This document shows, one piece after another, positions 10,412-19,413 of a DNA stretch of 64,000 nucleotides; position 1 is the stretch's first letter; each line of letters begins with the position of its first letter. The stretch spans positions 868,001 to 932,000 of the forward strand of contig NZ_ACGK02000001.1 of NCBI RefSeq assembly GCF_000159235.2, read 5' to 3'. A model generated the notes under the pieces. It made no database searches, was not told where the DNA came from, and saw only the letters and a program-made list of their open reading frames with translations. The translations under genes were made by a program, and so were the position numbers. Origin of the DNA: Fannyhessea vaginae DSM 15829. GTDB lineage: Bacteria; Actinomycetota; Coriobacteriia; Coriobacteriales; Atopobiaceae.

Positions 10412-11350
10412 TTACATGTGTTTATCTGTTTGAGGTAAAAAGACCGACCAATCAGGAGTTGCTGATAAAATGGTACCTACAAATATAGCAATGCAACAGA
10501 TAATACTCATAAGATTAGGCATAGTAGCTGCATACAACGATGAAAAAATGAGAGCCCATGCGCAATAAGAAATATTGCAAGCCATCGCGCGTGCAGCACC
10601 TGTAACATCGATTGCTTTATAGTAAAACAAATACGACAAAGCACCTGCGACACCTGCGCCTATAACAAATATGCTGGCAGGTGCAACTGACATCTGTGCG
10701 ACAAAACCCCATGCACCAACTAAAGGCAGCACAATTAAAGCGTAGGTAAGACTGGAAGTAAGCTCATGAATTAAAAGCGCTACATCGCAATCTAGATCTT
10801 GGGTAGACTGTAGCCCCCATGAGGCAAAAACAGCACCAGAGCCCCATGCAAGAACACAGATAAATGCTGCTGCAACACCAATAATCGTGTTTCCTTCAGC
10901 TGAACCTTGTGCGGTTTGTAAGCCTACCATAATAACACCTGCAAGCGCCACAAAAAGGGCAACAAGACGTTGAGTATTCATTGATTCCTTAAGGAAGAAT
11001 ACCGCAAGAAATGTACCAACCGCGGGATAAAATGCCGAGATAATTGCAGTTGGTGCCGGTCCTATATTGTTGATACTCGACATATACGCATTCATGCCAA
11101 CAGGGCCGCTCATAAGAGCACCACAACATATGATGAGAGCTCCTTTTGTACGCAATGCCTGCAAAAACTGAGAAAATTTTCCGCGCGCAACAACAAGTGT
11201 AATCAAAACTAACACACTTATAATGTCGTGAACAGCCGCACACACCAAAGCCGCGTCAAGGGCACTATTAAACGGATGATACAAAAATGCAATACCTAAA
11301 ATACAGGTATCTAAACCCCATAAGATACCGCTTAAAAGACCAAATTTCAT
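10412..11350 (-). CDS. licB: EamA/DMT family transporter, LicB-like choline permease
   Basis: A 312-residue membrane protein with about ten helices arranged as two EamA repeats of the drug/metabolite transporter superfamily. LicB of Haemophilus and Streptococcus, which imports choline for phosphocholine synthesis, belongs to this superfamily. The assignment to choline is an inference from context: the gene directly follows the LicC/LicA fusion, with a 78-base gap on the same strand. The start has a strong GGGGAG site six bases upstream. On sequence alone it could be any DMT exporter or importer. Confidence 0.7.
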   Translation of the reverse strand: MKFGLLSGILWGLDTCILGIAFLYHPFNSALDAALVCAAVHDIISVLVLITLVVARGKFSQFLQALRTKGALIICCGALMSGPVGMNAYMSSINNIGPAPTAIISAFYPAVGTFLAVFFLKESMNTQRLVALFVALAGVIMVGLQTAQGSAEGNTIIGVAAAFICVLAWGSGAVFASWGLQSTQDLDCDVALLIHELTSSLTYALIVLPLVGAWGFVAQMSVAPASIFVIGAGVAGALSYLFYYKAIDVTGAARAMACNISYCAWALIFSSLYAATMPNLMSIICCIAIFVGTILSATPDWSVFLPQTDKHM

Positions 11351-11428
11351 ATATGTCTCCCCTGCTTATGCCTAAGCACTCATGCATTCATAGCATCTAG
11401 GTATTCAAGAATACGAATATTGCAATGA

Positions 11429-13222
11429 CTAGTTTTGCCAAGTTGGAGCAATGCCGCTTTCATACCAAGTTAAAATTTTATCGATATATTCGCTGGCATA
11501 GCGGTAGTAAATATAGAGCCACACATCAACATTTTCGCCTTCGGCCTCTTTTTCAAGCGACCAAATATACCAGCACCAGCCTGCAAAAATAACGTACGCC
11601 CAAAAATGTCGACGCTCTTTATCCGAAGCTTTTCTCCCAAAATAATAATCAATACATCTATTGGCACGTTCTTCGTCAAGCGAGCAGCATACACAAAATG
11701 TCCCAAAGTCATTGGCAATATCTGACATTCCTGCATATTCCCAGTCGATAAGCGTCATGGTGTCATGTTCGTCTAACAAAAGGTTAAGCATATAGAAGTC
11801 ATTATGTGAAATGCATAAAGGATACCCATCAGCCTCTGTATACGATTTAAGTAAGGTTACTTTTTCTTTTAATTCATCGTAACCATAAATATCAATAGGT
11901 CCATGCTCTTTAAGAAGCTGCTCGTAGTGCAAACCTTCATCAAAGAAATCAAAGTGACGAGCAAGTTGTGCCGAGCTATCATGAAGCGTTCTACACATCT
12001 GCATAGCACGTTTAAGCTGCGCATCATCGGTTGGATCAAGTGCACGCGCGTTGGGTATAAAACGCGAAATTTTCCAACCCTTTTGTTCATCTTCATAGAT
12101 AAATGTAGCGTCAAGCCCTAATTCGCGAGCTTTAAGAAGCGCCGCGCGCTCGCTTGTTCTATCGATCATTTTATCGGTACCAGCGCCTGGATGACGATAC
12201 ACATATTCTTTACCGCACACCGTAAAATGACAAGACAAATTGGTAAGACCCTGCTTAAGTGGATAAAATCCACCAATATCTTGTTTTGTGCACGAAAGAG
12301 TTTTACAAATATTATCAAATACCTCAGAGTCAACATTTTCCAAAAAATGAGGATCAAACGATCTTAAATCCTCAAGTGAGTCAAATTCTTTAATGTCGTC
12401 ACTCGAATACAATTTTGAAACCATGGACAATTCTTTAAGATGATCAACATAAATATCCTCCCAAAGTTTATCTGCAGTCTCGGGTTTCGGGTATTCTGCC
12501 TGCAAAATATCAACAAATTTTTGTGAAAAAGCCGTATCAAAATACACATGACCAAGCATAATATCACTGTTATGACCACCAATAGTGACCTTGGTAATAC
12601 GCCCTTGTGCCCCTGTTGTTACGCACCATTCATTTGTATCACCATCTACATGTTGCGTTGCGTAATATGCTCTGTAGACATAGCGCTCAAAGGGGTTTAT
12701 AACAAAGTAATTATCAGAGGAACAAATAAAGGTGTTACTCAGGCGATCTTTGACATGCCATAAGGTTGAGTTATTATTGCGTGTTGCATAATCAGGATTC
12801 ACTATAATATCCACGCCATATTTTTGTGCAAGATAGAAAAAACATTCCTTTTTATAGCCAACAACAACCGTAATATCTGAGATACCCTTTTCGAGCAGTT
12901 GCTTAATTTGGCGCTCAATAAGGACTTCGCCCTTAACTTTAAGAACACCTTTAGGACGTTCGTAGGAAATGGGTGCAAAACGAGACGATAAACCAGCCGC
13001 CATAATAATTGCATTGTGGACTTGGTAGGGCTTTAATGCAGCGCGACCCTTTTCACTTAGACGTCCATCTACAAGATATCCATCACGTTTTGCCTGCGTA
13101 TATGCCGTATTTACTGAACCTAATGACATGTGTGTTATTTCGCAAAGCTCACGCTGGGTATAGAGCTGCTGGGAGCTTCCTTGCGCGCGCAAAATATAAA
13201 ACATAGCTCTACTAAGACTCAT
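11429..13222 (-). CDS. licCA: Winged-helix/LicC cytidylyltransferase/LicA choline kinase fusion
   Basis: A 597-residue three-part protein. Residues 1-66 form a winged-helix domain (LYTQRELCEITHMSLGSVNTAYTQAKRDGYL). From about 69 to 300 lies a nucleotidyltransferase with the NAIIMAAGLSSRF and RPKGVLKVKGEVLIERQI signature of LicC, CTP:phosphocholine cytidylyltransferase. From about 315 to the end is a choline-kinase fold with ISHNDFYMLNLLL as catalytic loop and LIDWEYAG as metal-binding loop, as in LicA. It would turn choline into CDP-choline in two steps. LicC-LicA fusions are known in Treponema denticola. Two ATG codons are adjacent; 13222 lies six bases after AAAGGA and is preferred over 13225. 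The gene has its own promoter and operator. Confidence 0.88.
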   Translation of the reverse strand: MSLSRAMFYILRAQGSSQQLYTQRELCEITHMSLGSVNTAYTQAKRDGYLVDGRLSEKGRAALKPYQVHNAIIMAAGLSSRFAPISYERPKGVLKVKGEVLIERQIKQLLEKGISDITVVVGYKKECFFYLAQKYGVDIIVNPDYATRNNNSTLWHVKDRLSNTFICSSDNYFVINPFERYVYRAYYATQHVDGDTNEWCVTTGAQGRITKVTIGGHNSDIMLGHVYFDTAFSQKFVDILQAEYPKPETADKLWEDIYVDHLKELSMVSKLYSSDDIKEFDSLEDLRSFDPHFLENVDSEVFDNICKTLSCTKQDIGGFYPLKQGLTNLSCHFTVCGKEYVYRHPGAGTDKMIDRTSERAALLKARELGLDATFIYEDEQKGWKISRFIPNARALDPTDDAQLKRAMQMCRTLHDSSAQLARHFDFFDEGLHYEQLLKEHGPIDIYGYDELKEKVTLLKSYTEADGYPLCISHNDFYMLNLLLDEHDTMTLIDWEYAGMSDIANDFGTFCVCCSLDEERANRCIDYYFGRKASDKERRHFWAYVIFAGWCWYIWSLEKEAEGENVDVWLYIYYRYASEYIDKILTWYESGIAPTWQN

Positions 13223-13291
13223 CATCTGTCCTTTACAACTACGATACCAACATGGTATCCATGCGTAACGCTCTCTTGCGTTCATTTTTTA

Positions 13292-13320
13292 AGTATAGTT
13301 ATAATTAATTGAACGTTCAA
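13292..13320 (-). promoter_or_regulatory. Promoter of licCA
   Basis: On the minus strand TTGAAC (13315-13320) and TATACT (13292-13297) are separated by exactly 17 bases, a near-consensus sigma-70-type promoter. The predicted start of transcription is about 65 bases upstream of the licCA ATG. Confidence 0.75.
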
Positions 13321-13323
13321 TTA
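13306..13323. promoter_or_regulatory. Perfect 18-bp palindrome over the licCA -35 box
   Basis: TAATTGAACGTTCAATTA reads the same on both strands and covers the whole -35 element of the licCA promoter. A bound dimer would block RNA polymerase. The natural candidate regulator is the winged-helix domain at the start of LicCA itself, but a TetR-type protein would also fit. Confidence 0.65.
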
Positions 13324-13392
13324 TTTTATAGAGCAAACATAATCTGAACACAAAGAGGCCTGGATACGGAAGCAGGTCATAGTTGCATGATT

Positions 13393-14649
13393 TTACCGTG
13401 TCTTTGATCGATTGATCTGTTTCGTTTGTATAAATCCCGCAAGCGTAACGCATAGAAAAACAAGCGCTACGATTAACATCGCCGCGTCGTATATCATGAC
13501 CGCACCACGAATTTTATAGGTACCTACCAATCCATATGCACAAAATGCAAACAAAGACGCAAGACCATACGCAGCAAAAATGTACTTTTGCATACGCATC
13601 GTTACTACAGCATAGTAAAGAATTATGCCACTTGCATTAAAAAGCCCACCAACAATGAGAAGCATAAGTTCAAGCTTATATGCTGCAAGTGGAACCCCAT
13701 AAAGTGCACCAAGAACTTCGATTCCTAAAAACCATGCCGCCAAACAAGTTACAAATGTAGCCGCGCAAATTGCCATGAATCCTTTAAAAATGATCTGCGC
13801 AAAGTCTTTAATACGCGCTTGAGACCAGCACAGTGCCATATCGGTAAGAAGCGGCTTAAAGACAAAGCCACTTAAAAGATTGATAACTAAAGACGGCATA
13901 AATAAAATGGAATAGAGTGCCTGATAATCACGGGTTAAATACATATCTATTGCATATTTGGGAGCATTGGTGATATATACAAGAAAGAATGAGCCTATAC
14001 AAAGTGGCAAACACGTCCAAAACAGTTTAAGTATGGACGCAGGCTTAAATGACGGACGAAGCGACACAAACTGTTGAGCAAAAGGAACATTGCAAAAGAA
14101 AAATGCAAACGCAGACAAAATAAAAGCGACGATACATGAGGAGCATAGATCTTTAGTGATAAACGCCGCGATACAAAAACCAAGCATACACGCAATAATA
14201 CGTGCGAAAAACGCGCGCCCGGCAATGTCAAGTCTGCCTCTCTGCTGAAACATACCATGAAATACATCTTCAAACGCATCAAAGAGCTTAAGCAATGCTA
14301 TCAACATAATGCTTAGTGCAACTGGTGTAATTCCATTCGTATAAAGTGTATATCCAACGATTACCACACACATAACAAGACAGCTTACGTAACGCGCGCC
14401 AAGGTATGTTGCAAACGAAAATCGTTCTTGAGAATCAGTTGCTTGGTAGGAGCGAATTTCAAAATGGCCAATCACTTGAAACTGTTGGGACAAGGCAAAC
14501 GCAATCGCAAAAATACCCGCAGCTTCAAGACCTAAAATGCGTGTAGTCATAAGCAACAAAATTGCGCTGGAAAGTGCATTTGCTGCACTTCCCAGCGTAT
14601 TCCATATATAATTTTTTCTCAGTTGTGCCTTACTTTGAGCTATTTCCAC
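13393..14649 (-). CDS. Polysaccharide flippase (Wzx/TacF-like)
   Basis: A 418-residue membrane protein of the MOP superfamily with about 12-14 hydrophobic segments and a basic N-terminus (KAQLRKNYIWNTLGSAANAL) typical of oligosaccharide flippases. It would move a lipid-linked glycan across the membrane. The GTG start lies three bases after the licD stop, and its AAGGA site lies inside the end of licD, so the two are translationally coupled. In pneumococcus the flippase TacF sits beside licD and moves choline-decorated teichoic acid units; the same partnership is likely here, but TacF identity is an inference from the neighbourhood. Confidence 0.8.
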   Translation of the reverse strand: MEIAQSKAQLRKNYIWNTLGSAANALSSAILLLMTTRILGLEAAGIFAIAFALSQQFQVIGHFEIRSYQATDSQERFSFATYLGARYVSCLVMCVVIVGYTLYTNGITPVALSIMLIALLKLFDAFEDVFHGMFQQRGRLDIAGRAFFARIIACMLGFCIAAFITKDLCSSCIVAFILSAFAFFFCNVPFAQQFVSLRPSFKPASILKLFWTCLPLCIGSFFLVYITNAPKYAIDMYLTRDYQALYSILFMPSLVINLLSGFVFKPLLTDMALCWSQARIKDFAQIIFKGFMAICAATFVTCLAAWFLGIEVLGALYGVPLAAYKLELMLLIVGGLFNASGIILYYAVVTMRMQKYIFAAYGLASLFAFCAYGLVGTYKIRGAVMIYDAAMLIVALVFLCVTLAGFIQTKQINRSKTR

Positions 14650-14652
14650 GCG

Positions 14653-15522
14653 TTATTCCTTAATGTCTTTATACGGTCCAAAGTCTAAACGAGACGGATA
14701 ATGATTTTTTCGATCATTTTCGGGCGGTAATTGCATATAATCGCCAAATCCACGTCTGAGCATAACATCGTAAGCTTTAGGCAGATTAACCGTAATAGTT
14801 TCAAAGGGAGCACGGATAGCCGGATAAGCCTCCGCACGCGTTACCGCCCATGCATGAGGATCTCTGTCCATAAAATCAACGTAGGTTTCGCCTTGTTCAT
14901 GTTCTGCCAGACGAGCATAATGCTCCCAACGTGCATGAATCCAGCGAGGCGAAACATGAAAAATTTTCATTGCCCAATGAGCCAGATAGCACACGACCAA
15001 CACTAAACCTTTAAGCGGCTGAGAAAGCTGAACATGAGGTGCGGGCGTAGCGCGCAAAAAAGCGAGACGTGCAAAAAACCATGTCATACGTCTTTGACGC
15101 TCTAACGTACGCGGATCATTCGAGGGTTTATCCATTGCAAACAGTCCAATACCGATAGGATATTGAAAAGGACAATGTGCAAATTCCTCTGGAACGCAAA
15201 ACGTATTCTTGAGTGAAAAATTAGCATTACAAGCAGGGAAAAACGGATCTGTTCTTCCGCTGACAAGCTCATAGGCTTCCCCCATTTCTTGTGGAGCCTC
15301 GCGCATAAAGCGTTCGTAGTCATCTCTAAAAAGGGCAATATCAACATCGTCATCCCAAGGAACAAAACCTTTATGGCGAACCGTACCAATTGCGGTACCA
15401 CCATACACATAATAATCAATGTTCAGCTTTTGACAAATCCTATCAAATTCACCCAAAATCATCGTTGAAATGAGCTGAAGTTGTCTTAATTCATGAGGTT
15501 CATATTGTTTATACGACATCAT
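14653..15522 (-). CDS. licD: LicD family phosphotransferase
   Basis: A 289-residue protein with the LicD core near residue 40: YYVYGGTAIGTVRHKGFVPW followed by DDDVDIALFRDDYERFM, the metal-binding aspartates of the nucleotidyltransferase fold. LicD enzymes transfer phosphocholine from CDP-choline to sugars of teichoic acid, lipopolysaccharide or capsule. Two ATG codons are adjacent (15522 and 15519) behind a GGAAG site, and either may be used. A hydrophobic stretch near residue 190 may hold it at the membrane. It is first in the minus-strand unit licD-flippase. Some LicD relatives transfer other groups, for example ribitol phosphate, so the exact donor is not proven. Confidence 0.88.
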   Translation of the reverse strand: MMSYKQYEPHELRQLQLISTMILGEFDRICQKLNIDYYVYGGTAIGTVRHKGFVPWDDDVDIALFRDDYERFMREAPQEMGEAYELVSGRTDPFFPACNANFSLKNTFCVPEEFAHCPFQYPIGIGLFAMDKPSNDPRTLERQRRMTWFFARLAFLRATPAPHVQLSQPLKGLVLVVCYLAHWAMKIFHVSPRWIHARWEHYARLAEHEQGETYVDFMDRDPHAWAVTRAEAYPAIRAPFETITVNLPKAYDVMLRRGFGDYMQLPPENDRKNHYPSRLDFGPYKDIKE

Positions 15523-15649
15523 ACTTCCACTTCTGTAATAACCTGTAATAGTTATGTATGTACATAAGTTTTTTTGTTCATTTTATACTTTCAATTGTTA
15601 TTATACTAGGTAAGTTTCTACAAAGCATAAAAGCAACCAAAGGAATACT

Positions 15650-16450
15650 GTGTATACATCTAACGACCATTGTTTTGTAATTTGCGCTTATAAAGATAGC
15701 CCCTATCTAGAAGATTGCATGCGCTCACTTAAAAACCAAAGTGTAACAAGTCGTGTGCTTTTAGTTACCTCCACGCCATCGCACACTATAGAACATCTTT
15801 GTTCACAATATGACATACCCTTTTATATTAATACCACCGATTCTCATGGCATAGGTGGCGACTGGAATTTTGCGTTATCACGTGCAACCACACAGCTTGT
15901 AACAATTGCACACCAAGACGACGTATATAAACCCCGTTATGTAGAAGAAATGCTTGCACATATAAATGCGGTCACAGATCCACTGCTGTATTTTTCGGGA
16001 TACGCAGAGCTGCGCGGAACTACAGAAGTTTGTGACAATCGTCTGTTGGGAATTAAACGCCTCATGCTTATGCCGCTTCAATTACGTCCTTTAGCTCACC
16101 TCAAACTCATAAAACGCTTAATTTTAGCTTTTGGCAACCCTATTTGTTGTCCTGCTGTCACCTATGTTATGCATAAATTTACACGTCCTCTTTTTGAAAC
16201 GAGCTATGGATCCAATCTTGACTGGCAAACATGGGAGTTTTTAAGTAGAAAACAAGGCACGTTTGTTTATAATCCAAAGCCACTTATGTGTCATCGAATC
16301 CATGAGGGCTCAGAAACATCTCGTTTAATTGAAAATAATAAACGCGAACAAGAGGACTTAAGCATGCTCAAACGTTTTTGGCCAACCTGCATTGCACGCG
16401 CCATCAACAAACTGTATGCACGAGGACAACAAAGTAACAAAAACTCGTAG
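15650..16450 (+). CDS. Glycosyltransferase family 2
   Basis: A 266-residue enzyme with a GT-A fold. It opens with HCFVICAYKDSPYLEDCMRSL, and the metal/nucleotide-binding segment QLVTIAHQDDVYKPRYVEEML contains the DxD-like DD. No membrane helix is obvious, so it should work on the inner face of the membrane on a lipid-linked acceptor. The start is GTG with an AAAGGAA site eight bases before it. It is divergent from licD with about 130 bases between, and is followed by another GT2 gene on the same strand. The sugar donor is unknown. Confidence 0.85.
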   Translation: MYTSNDHCFVICAYKDSPYLEDCMRSLKNQSVTSRVLLVTSTPSHTIEHLCSQYDIPFYINTTDSHGIGGDWNFALSRATTQLVTIAHQDDVYKPRYVEEMLAHINAVTDPLLYFSGYAELRGTTEVCDNRLLGIKRLMLMPLQLRPLAHLKLIKRLILAFGNPICCPAVTYVMHKFTRPLFETSYGSNLDWQTWEFLSRKQGTFVYNPKPLMCHRIHEGSETSRLIENNKREQEDLSMLKRFWPTCIARAINKLYARGQQSNKNS

Positions 16451-16582
16451 TGCTATATTGTTGTCTTTGCCAATCGAATTATATGTCATACGTATTAATT
16501 TTTGGAGTCTACAACCTAAATCTGGGTTCGGAAGAATATAAGATGAGAATCAAAAACTCTTATTTCAATTGGAGGTTTGCAC

Positions 16583-17812
16583 ATGCCCGTTGCATCTATC
16601 ATAATCCCATGCTATAACGCAAGTCTCTATATTTCTCAAACCATTGACTCGGCGTGCAAACAAACAGAACAAGACCTCGAAATTATCTGCGTTGATGACG
16701 GTTCTACCGATGACACGCTGTCTATTTTACACAAAAAAGCGGAACTAGACACCCGTATTAAGGTCTTCACACAACAAAATGCAGGTGAAGGACCTGCTCG
16801 CGAATATGGTCGAACGCAGGCTCACGGTCGCTGGCTTTATTTTCTTGACAGCGATGATCTTATGGAACCTACTCTCATTGAAAAAGCGGTCGCTCAAGGT
16901 GAGGCTACACGCGCCGATATGGTTATTTTTAAAACGCGTGAACTTGATAATCAAACAGGAGAGCTGCGCTCGTTTTACTGGTCGTTTGTTACCGATTGGC
17001 TCCAAGCACCTAAAGGAGTGAGCGAGTTAGTTGGAAAAACCGGCATTGATCGTATTGTATTAGATGGGATGAGCGGCGTATTTTCGCCACGCGAGCATCC
17101 AGAGCGTATCTTTAATTCCTTTCAAAATTGGGTCCATAACAAATTATTCAGAAAAAGTTTTGTTGACGCACGACATCTTGTGTTTCAGCCTGTACATAGA
17201 ACTGCGGACCTTCTCTTTGTTTGCAGAGCGCTTGCCGAGGCGGATCGCATTGCGCTTCTTGACGAAGAACTTCACCAATATCGCGTTAATAACACCGCGA
17301 GTGCGCTGTTTACTAGCGATTCGTATCCCTTAGATTTTTATGAAGCATTTTGCGAGCTTAAAGATTCATTAGAAAAGCAAGGCACATGGACACTCTATAG
17401 AGATTCGTTTGTAAACTGGGTACAAGAAGGCGTTGCAATGAATCTTCAGCGTGCGCGTTCGTACGAAGGTTTTATGCAAATTGTTCATACCATGCGAGAC
17501 GAAAATGGACTCGCGCGTTTAGGATTTTTGCAAAGCAGTAGAAGCACCGCAATAAATCCCGACCGCTGGGATAGATGTTATGCCATTTTGCATTCATCCA
17601 CCGAGGAGCTTTTATTCCTCTACTTTTCGCTGGAGCGTGCCGAAGTTATGCGCACACAAACGCAAAACTCGCAACAACGCTTGGATATAAAACATGCCTA
17701 TGAAACATGCCGTCCTATGCGTATTGGAAAAGCAGTGGCACGCGTTATCGATCGCCCTGGTATAAGCAATGCAGTACGAGTTCTTCATATAAAGAAACTA
17801 TTTGGATTATAG
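16583..17812 (+). CDS. Glycosyltransferase family 2
   Basis: A 409-residue glycosyltransferase. The N-terminal GT-A domain shows ASIIIPCYNASLYISQTIDS, the IICVDDGSTDDTLSIL nucleotide-binding segment and the WLYFLDSDDLMEPTLI DxD motif. The C-terminal third is mainly helical and not characteristic. ATG at 16583 sits seven bases after a strong GGAGG; the TTG two codons upstream overlaps that site and is rejected. Enzymes like this build repeat units of capsules or teichoic acids. Its place beside licD and the flippase suggests a role in the same surface polymer, which is an inference. Confidence 0.9.
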   Translation: MPVASIIIPCYNASLYISQTIDSACKQTEQDLEIICVDDGSTDDTLSILHKKAELDTRIKVFTQQNAGEGPAREYGRTQAHGRWLYFLDSDDLMEPTLIEKAVAQGEATRADMVIFKTRELDNQTGELRSFYWSFVTDWLQAPKGVSELVGKTGIDRIVLDGMSGVFSPREHPERIFNSFQNWVHNKLFRKSFVDARHLVFQPVHRTADLLFVCRALAEADRIALLDEELHQYRVNNTASALFTSDSYPLDFYEAFCELKDSLEKQGTWTLYRDSFVNWVQEGVAMNLQRARSYEGFMQIVHTMRDENGLARLGFLQSSRSTAINPDRWDRCYAILHSSTEELLFLYFSLERAEVMRTQTQNSQQRLDIKHAYETCRPMRIGKAVARVIDRPGISNAVRVLHIKKLFGL

Positions 17813-17864
17813 TCCGAATAGGTCTTAAAAATGCAGCAAAACACAAGGTAGTGCGCACACGTTT

Positions 17865-18461
17865 CTAAAACGAAACTTTACTATCTCTTAAGAAAGGATG
17901 CGTTTTATCTTTTTCGGACAAAATAAGCTCTGATGGATCAAACGCTGTATCGCCTGATAAAGCAGGCCACTCAATGGCAATATCAGGGTCATTCCACATA
18001 ATACCACCCTCATCACCTGGGTGATAGATGTCGTCACACTTATAACAAAATTCGGCCTCATCGCTCAAAACCAAAAAACCATGGGCAAATCCTTGAGGTA
18101 TAAAAAATTGCGTATGATTGTCTTCAGAAAGAATAACGCCTTCCCATTGGCCATAGGTAGCAGAGTCTTTTCTTAAATCGACCGCTACATCAAAGACGCG
18201 GCCTTTTACCACGCGAACAAGCTTTGATTGCGGATGATGAATTTGAAAATGGAGGCCGCGCAAAACACCACGGCAAGATTTTGAGTGATTGTCCTGAACA
18301 AACTTGGTAGTAATACCTGCTTGTATAAAGTCGGGTTCTTTATACGTTTCCATAAAGAAGCCACGCTCATCGCCAAATATCTTTGTATTGATAATGAAAA
18401 GTCCATCAACTTTACTGCGATGAAAGACAAAATTTCCCTGTTCAATGCATGGTGATTCCAT
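17865..18461 (-). CDS. rfbC: dTDP-4-dehydrorhamnose 3,5-epimerase
   Basis: A 198-residue enzyme for the third step of dTDP-L-rhamnose synthesis. Diagnostic segments are DERGFFMETYKEPDF, the catalytic-histidine CRGVLRGLHFQ and FIPQGFAHGFLVLSD. The ATG at 18461 follows AAGGAG by six bases; an upstream in-frame ATG adds 14 unrelated residues and is rejected. It stands alone on the minus strand between plus-strand glycosyltransferase genes, about 5.8 kb from rfbA-rfbD-rfbB, so the rhamnose pathway is split into two transcription units. Confidence 0.95.
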   Translation of the reverse strand: MESPCIEQGNFVFHRSKVDGLFIINTKIFGDERGFFMETYKEPDFIQAGITTKFVQDNHSKSCRGVLRGLHFQIHHPQSKLVRVVKGRVFDVAVDLRKDSATYGQWEGVILSEDNHTQFFIPQGFAHGFLVLSDEAEFCYKCDDIYHPGDEGGIMWNDPDIAIEWPALSGDTAFDPSELILSEKDKTHPFLRDSKVSF

Positions 18462-18668
18462 AGTAACTCCTTGATATAACCCGATGTATGAGCGCAGAGG
18501 CATTTACCTCTGGTGCGCTCACGAAACTCCTTTATTGTAACCCATAGAAAATGCGATAAACCTACTTGGCGTTTCTTCATAAATTCATAATAGATGAGCA
18601 TACACGGCAAATTACACGTGCGTAAATAGTGTATACTCATGCATGTAAAAACACTTATGAGGAGTTTT

Positions 18669-19349
18669 ATGTCAAAAATATTAGCAGTTGTTCCTGCTTA
18701 CAATGAAGCCGCCTGTATAGAGCGAACTATTCGGGAATTAACGGCCAGTTGTCCTCAAATAGATTATCTCGTTGTAAACGATGGCTCAAAAGATGCAACC
18801 GCACTTATCTGCGAGCAGAACAAGTTTAATTACTTGTCTCTCCCCATTAACTGCGGGCTTACTGCAGGTTTTCAAACAGGTATGAAATATGCCTATCGGC
18901 ATAACTATGATGCTGTTGTTCAATTTGATGCAGATGGACAACATATGCCCGACTATATTATGAGTATGTACGAATGCATGTGCGCTCAAGATGCCGACAT
19001 TGTCATTGGTTCGCGTACCGGAGTTGATAAACCCACGGGCGCGCGCGGACTTGGATCGCGCCTTATTTCGGCGCTTATTCATCTTATAGCTCACATATCA
19101 ATTCAGGATCCAACATCGGGGATGCGTATGTACAACAAAAAGCTTATACGCACCTACGCTCAAGCTTTTGACTTAGCACCAGAGCCCGACGCATTGGCAT
19201 ATTTTGCGCGACACGGTTATACCATTAAGGAAGTGCCCGTAAAAATGCGCGAACGACAAGGCGGCCAAAGCTACTTTGATATTGGTCATATCATTTCATA
19301 CATGAGTCGTACCTGCATGTCTATCGTTTTATTTCAGTGGTTTAGATAA
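18669..19349 (+). CDS. Polyprenyl-phosphate glycosyltransferase (DPM1-like GT2)
   Basis: A 226-residue GT2 enzyme with AVVPAYNEAACIERTIREL at the start, VVQFDADGQHMPDYI as the DxD segment, and the PTSGMRMYNKKLI and VKMRERQGGQSYF motifs typical of enzymes that load a sugar onto undecaprenyl phosphate. It has no C-terminal membrane helices of its own; the next gene encodes a small DUF2304 membrane protein that often accompanies this type. ATG at 18669 follows GAGGAG at a good distance. With the two downstream membrane proteins it probably supplies lipid-linked single sugars for surface glycan decoration outside the cell. Confidence 0.9.
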   Translation: MSKILAVVPAYNEAACIERTIRELTASCPQIDYLVVNDGSKDATALICEQNKFNYLSLPINCGLTAGFQTGMKYAYRHNYDAVVQFDADGQHMPDYIMSMYECMCAQDADIVIGSRTGVDKPTGARGLGSRLISALIHLIAHISIQDPTSGMRMYNKKLIRTYAQAFDLAPEPDALAYFARHGYTIKEVPVKMRERQGGQSYFDIGHIISYMSRTCMSIVLFQWFR

Positions 19350-19413
19350 CCTAAAACTTAAGCAAAAATATGCATGAAGTGGTACATACACTTATTGTAT
19401 AAGGGAGAACTAT

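Noticed and set aside
15523..15649. Bidirectional promoter between licD and the first glycosyltransferase
   Set aside because: Several AT-rich -10-like boxes are present, but none has a -35 box at a proper distance, so no site can be named.
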